From Cherax quadricarinatus (lineage: Eukaryota > Arthropoda > Malacostraca > Decapoda > Parastacidae): DNA of 64,000 nt. Numbering within the stretch: position 1 is the stretch's first letter; every line of letters begins with the position of its first letter. Shown here piece after piece: positions 60,700-64,000 of this stretch. Under the pieces are notes generated by a model. That model was not told where the DNA came from. It saw only the letters and a list, made by a program, of their open reading frames with translations, and ran no database searches. A program made the translations under genes and the position numbers. The DNA is taken from the NCBI RefSeq assembly GCF_038502225.1, contig NC_091341.1, positions 6,351,035-6,415,034 on the forward strand, given 5' to 3'.

Positions 60700-62460
60700 A
60701 GTGATGGTGATTACGATGATGGTAGTGATGATGGTGGTGGTGGTGATGGTGGTGGTGGTGATGGTGGTGGTGGTGGTGATGGTGGTGGTGGTGATGGTGA
60801 TGGTGGTGGTGGTGGTGGTGATGGTGGTGGTGATGGTGATGGTGGTGGTGGTGGTGATGATGGTGGTGGTGATGGTGGTGATGGTGGTGGTGGTGATGGT
60901 GATGGTGGTGGTGGTGATGATGATGGTGGTGGTGGTGGTGATGGTGGTGGTGGTGATGATGATGGTGGTGGTGGTGGTGGTGATGATGATGGTGGTGGTG
61001 GTGGTGGTGATGATGATGATGATGGTGGTGGTGGTGATGATGATGATGGTGTTGGTGGTGGTGGTGGTGATGATGGTGGTGGTGGTGGTGGTGATGATGA
61101 TGATGATGGTGGTGGTGGTGATGGTGGTAGTGATGATGGTGGTGGTGGTGGTGGTGGTGATGATGATGATGGAGGTGGTGGTGGTGATGGTGGTGGTGGT
61201 GGTGGTGGTGGTGGTGATGGTGGTGGTGGTGGTGGTGATGGTGGTGGTGGTGGTGATGGTGATGGTGGTGGTGATGGTGGTGGTGGTGGTGGTGGTGATG
61301 ATGGTGGTGGTGGTGATGGTGGTGATGGTGGTGGTGGTGATGATGATGGTGGTGGTGGTGGTGGTGGTGGTGGTGATGATGATGATGGTGGTGGTGGAGG
61401 TGGTGGTGGTGGTGGTGATGGTGATGGTGGTGGTGATGATGATGGTGGTGATGGAGGTGGTGGTGATGATGATGGTGGTGGTGGTGATGATGGTGGTGGA
61501 GGTGGTGGTGGTGGTGGTGATGGTGATGGTGGTGGTGATGATGATGATGGTGGTGGTGGTGGTGGTGATGATGATGATGGTGGTGGTGGTGGTGATGATG
61601 ATGGTGGTGGAGGTGGTGGTGGTGATGGTGATGGTGGTGGTGATGATGATGGTGGTGGTGGTGGTGGTGGTGATGATGATGGTGGTGGTGGTGGTGGTGG
61701 TGGTGATGATGGTGGTGGTGGTGATGATGGTGGTGGTGGTGGTGGTGATGGCGGCGGTAGTGATGGCCATGGTGGTGACAATGGTGGTGGTGATGATGGT
61801 GGTGATGGTGACGGTGGTGGTGGAGATGGTGGTGGTGGTGTTGGTGATGATGGTGGTGATAGTGATTATGATGGAGGTGATGGTAATGATGGAGGTCATG
61901 GTGGTGGTGCTGGAAGTTGTGTAAATGGTGGAGGTGGTGGTGGTAATGGTGGTGATGATGGTGGTGGTAATGGTGGTGATGATGGTGGTGTTGATGGTAG
62001 GGATGGTGATGTAGTGATGGTGTTGATGGTAGCAATGGTGTTGATGGTCGTGGTGACGGTGGTGATGGTGGTGGTGGTGGTGGTGATGGTAGTGATGGTG
62101 ATGTAGTGATGGTGGTGATGGTAATGATGGTGGTGGTGATGGTGATGTAGTGTTGGTGGTGATGGTGGTGATGGTAGTGATGGTGATGTAGTGATGGTGG
62201 TGATGGTAATGATGGTGGTGATGGTGGTGATGTAGTGATGGTGATGGTGGTGTTGGTGGTGGTGGTGGTGATGTAGTGATGGTGGTGATGGTAATGATGG
62301 TGGTGGTGATGGTAATGATGGTGGTGATGGTGTTGGTGGTGATGTAGTGATGGTGGTGGTGATTGGGTGATGGTAGTGGTGATGGTAGTGGTGATGGTGA
62401 TGGTAGTGGTGATGGTGATGGTAGTGGTGATGGTGATGGTAGTGGTGATGGTGATGGTAT
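60700..62460. repeat. (GGT/GAT)n triplet array, ~1.76 kb
   Basis: GGTGGTGATGGTGGT-type triplets fill the stretch, with GGT dominant and irregular GAT spacing. From ~62,000 the units lengthen to GATGTAGTGATGGTGGTGAT. All six frames are largely open and read as poly-Val/Met, poly-His, poly-Pro/Ser or poly-Thr; none is called as a gene. Confidence 0.97.
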
Positions 62461-62533
62461 GGTTGGCTCCTCTGATTAATGAATGCGATAGAATGTTTGA
62501 TTAATGAAGAGAAACGAATAGTCACCGTGTGAG

Positions 62534-63065
62534 ATGGAGGAGGAGGAAGAGGAGGGGGAGAAGAGGTGATGGAGGAAGAGGAGGAAGAGGAGGAAGAGGA
62601 GGGGGAGAAGAGGTGATGGAGGAAGAGGAGGGGGAGAAGAGGTGATGGAGGAAGAGGAGGAAGAGGAGGGGGAGAAGAGGTGATGGAGGAAGAGGAGGAA
62701 GAGGAGGGGGAGAAGAGGTGGAGGAAGAGGAATAGGAGGAAGAGGAGGGGGAGAAGAGGTGATGGAGGAAGAGGAGGAAGAGGAGGGGGAGAAGAGGTGA
62801 TGGAGGAAGAGGAGGGGGAGAAGAGGTGATGGAGGAAGAGGAGGAATAGGAGGAAGAGGAGGAAGAGAAGAGGTGATGGAGGAAGAGGAGGAAGAGAAGA
62901 GGTGATGGAGGAAGAGGAGGAATAGGAGGAAGAGGAGGGGGAGAAGAGGTGATGGAGGAAGAGGAGGAATAGGAGGAAGAGGAGGGGGAGAAGAGGTGAT
63001 GGAGGAAGAGGAGGGGGAGAAGAGGTGATGGAGGAAGAGGAGGAAGAGGAGGATGGGAAGAAAAG
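62534..63065. repeat. (GGA)-rich minisatellite, ~30-45 bp units
   Basis: Units of GAGGAAGAGGAGGGGGAGAA, then GAGGTGATG repeat about 15 times with variable numbers of GGAAGA triplets. It is strongly purine-biased on the plus strand. The antisense Pro/Ser/Leu frame is a repeat translation. Confidence 0.95.
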
Positions 63066-63308
63066 GAGAGGACTGAGTATATTTAACACATTATCAGTAA
63101 TAAATGTCTTTTATAACTTCCTTAACAAGGTATCTGTCAGATATTTTTCTCGCTTCTATGTTTATTACGATTCCTGCTGCTCCTGTCTTTATTATATATT
63201 TGTTCATATGTTTATTATCTGCTCCTGTGTTTATTACATTTATTATGTATCTTCTCCTGTGTTTATGTTTCTGCTCTTGTGTTTATGTTTATTATGTATC
63301 TGCTCCTG

Positions 63309-64000
63309 TCGGGCATGGGTCGAGTCACAGCTCCTGACCCCGCCTCTTTGCTAGTCGCTACTAGATCACTCTCCCCTCTCCATATCTCATCTTAAAGCTA
63401 TGTATGAATCCTGCTTCCACTGCTTCACTCTCCAGATTGTTTCACTTCCTAACATCCCTATGACTCATCTGAGTTTTCAACTTCCAGTTGTGTCCCCTTG
63501 TTCCTGTGTCCCATCTCCGAAAACATTCTAACCCTGTGCAAACCATACCACGGGCGGGGATAGAACCCGCGGTCAGAGAGTCTCAAAACTCCAGACCGTC
63601 GCGTTAGCCACTGGACCAGCTAGCCACAATAAAATAGAGCTAGAGTTCGTCACAGCCATGCTAGCTGGAGATTCGTCTGTAAAAACATGCATTTGTGGTC
63701 ACAGTGTTGCCTATGCTAACCTTCCTATGGTGTAGAAACATACCTAGTTGGACGAATCTTATTGTGGCTAGCTGACCCAGTGGTTAACGCGAAGGTCTGG
63801 GTTTTGAGACTCTCTGATCGCGGGTTCTATCCCCGCCCGTGGTATGGTTTGTTTGCAATCGTGTCATTACGATATCGTGAGTCATGTTAACCCTGTGCAC
63901 CTTCTTTGTCCTTCCCCAAGTTTCATAACTTGCACTTGCTGGGGTTATACTCCAGGAGTCATTTGTCGGACCATGCTTGCTGCAATCTGTTCAAATTCCC
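63309..64000 (-). pseudogene. LINE E 3' region, interrupted by an inverted SINE, running off the window
   Basis: Antisense blocks match LINE E: GGGTCGAGTCACAGCTCCTG, CTAGTCGCTACTAGATCACT and CATCCCTATGACTCATCTGA. After the SINE it resumes with CACCTTCTTTGTCCTTCCCC and GTTATACTCCAGGAGTCATT, matching the RT C-terminal region at ~19,560-19,640. The region between is deleted. Unlike other LINE E copies it has no (GT)n at its 3' end. Confidence 0.78.
63541..63887 (+). mobile_element. Inverted tRNA-derived SINE, family 1, copy D (longest)
   Basis: A 347-bp insert is bounded by the perfect 12-bp duplication TAACCCTGTGCA (63,529-63,540 and 63,888-63,899). The left arm has the complement of GTGGCTAGCTGGTCCAGTGG and of the B-box. 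The right arm has GTGGCTAGCTGACCCAGTGG, then TTAACG and CGCGGGTTCTATCCCC (B-box with one change). The tail TTTGTTTGCAATCGTGTCAT, TACGAT, GTGAGTC is on the right only. A ~130-bp non-paired spacer separates the arms. Confidence 0.92.

Noticed and set aside
60632..62035. Very long open frames encoding poly-Val/Met, poly-His, poly-Pro/Ser or poly-Thr proteins
   Set aside because: They are translations of the GGT/GAT triplet array and exist in every frame; there is no non-repeat coding context.
61896..63089. 397-codon minus-strand frame rich in Ser, Pro and Leu
   Set aside because: It spans two low-complexity arrays (GGT and GGA) and has no domain; the openness follows from triplet periodicity.

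Overview
This is a repeat-rich eukaryotic nuclear window with no convincing host gene. The organism is most likely a decapod crustacean, perhaps a crayfish. That is inferred from long (TA)n, (GT)n and (GGT)n arrays, tRNA-derived SINEs, decaying CR1-, RTE- and Penelope-type retroelements and a piggyBac element. It rests on my recognition of repeat style, not on a search. Nearly every open reading frame is a piece of a transposable element or a translated microsatellite.

Layout. 0-3 kb: dispersed repeats, a poly-A SINE, a foldback element and an inverted tRNA-SINE. 3-9.6 kb: (TA)n arrays alternating with an inverted SINE, an RTE 3' end, a second inverted SINE, a Tigger-like deletion derivative and an RTE fragment. 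9.6-18.2 kb: a short-TIR repeat, a 0.96-kb inverted repeat, a LINE of a clade I cannot name, an RTE LINE, and a palindromic Penelope-like element (PLE) with a GIY-YIG region. 18.2-24.8 kb: antisense LINE remains, including a near full-length one whose ORF1 has zinc fingers. 25.5-34.8 kb: PLE and SINE pieces, several minisatellites (one of 2.3 kb) and two hairpin repeats. 35.8-39.1 kb: an RNase H LINE fragment and LINE 3' ends with (GT)n tails. 40.1-55.1 kb: a CR1-like LINE with an esterase-type ORF1, split by a nested stack: solo LTR, then a Ty3/gypsy-class LTR element, then a piggyBac transposon and a SINE. 55-64 kb: GGT-rich arrays, a second copy of the zinc-finger LINE carrying a solo LTR and an inverted SINE, and a last LINE fragment.

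Main points. (1) tRNA-derived SINEs recur as head-to-head inverted dimers. Four copies of one family sit between perfect 12-15 bp target-site duplications and share one polarity: a tailless inverted arm, a fold point, a sense arm, then a hairpin tail. (2) One SINE family shares its hairpin tail with the PLE, which has the same inverted-dimer form; this suggests PLE-driven mobilisation. (3) Hammerhead-ribozyme-like motifs recur in PLE-related repeats, with covarying stem I and an apparent C3-G8 to U3-A8 swap. (4) The LTR element has integrase upstream of reverse transcriptase, the Gmr1-type order. (5) The piggyBac copy looks complete, with matching TIRs, TTAA duplications and a 755-codon ORF.
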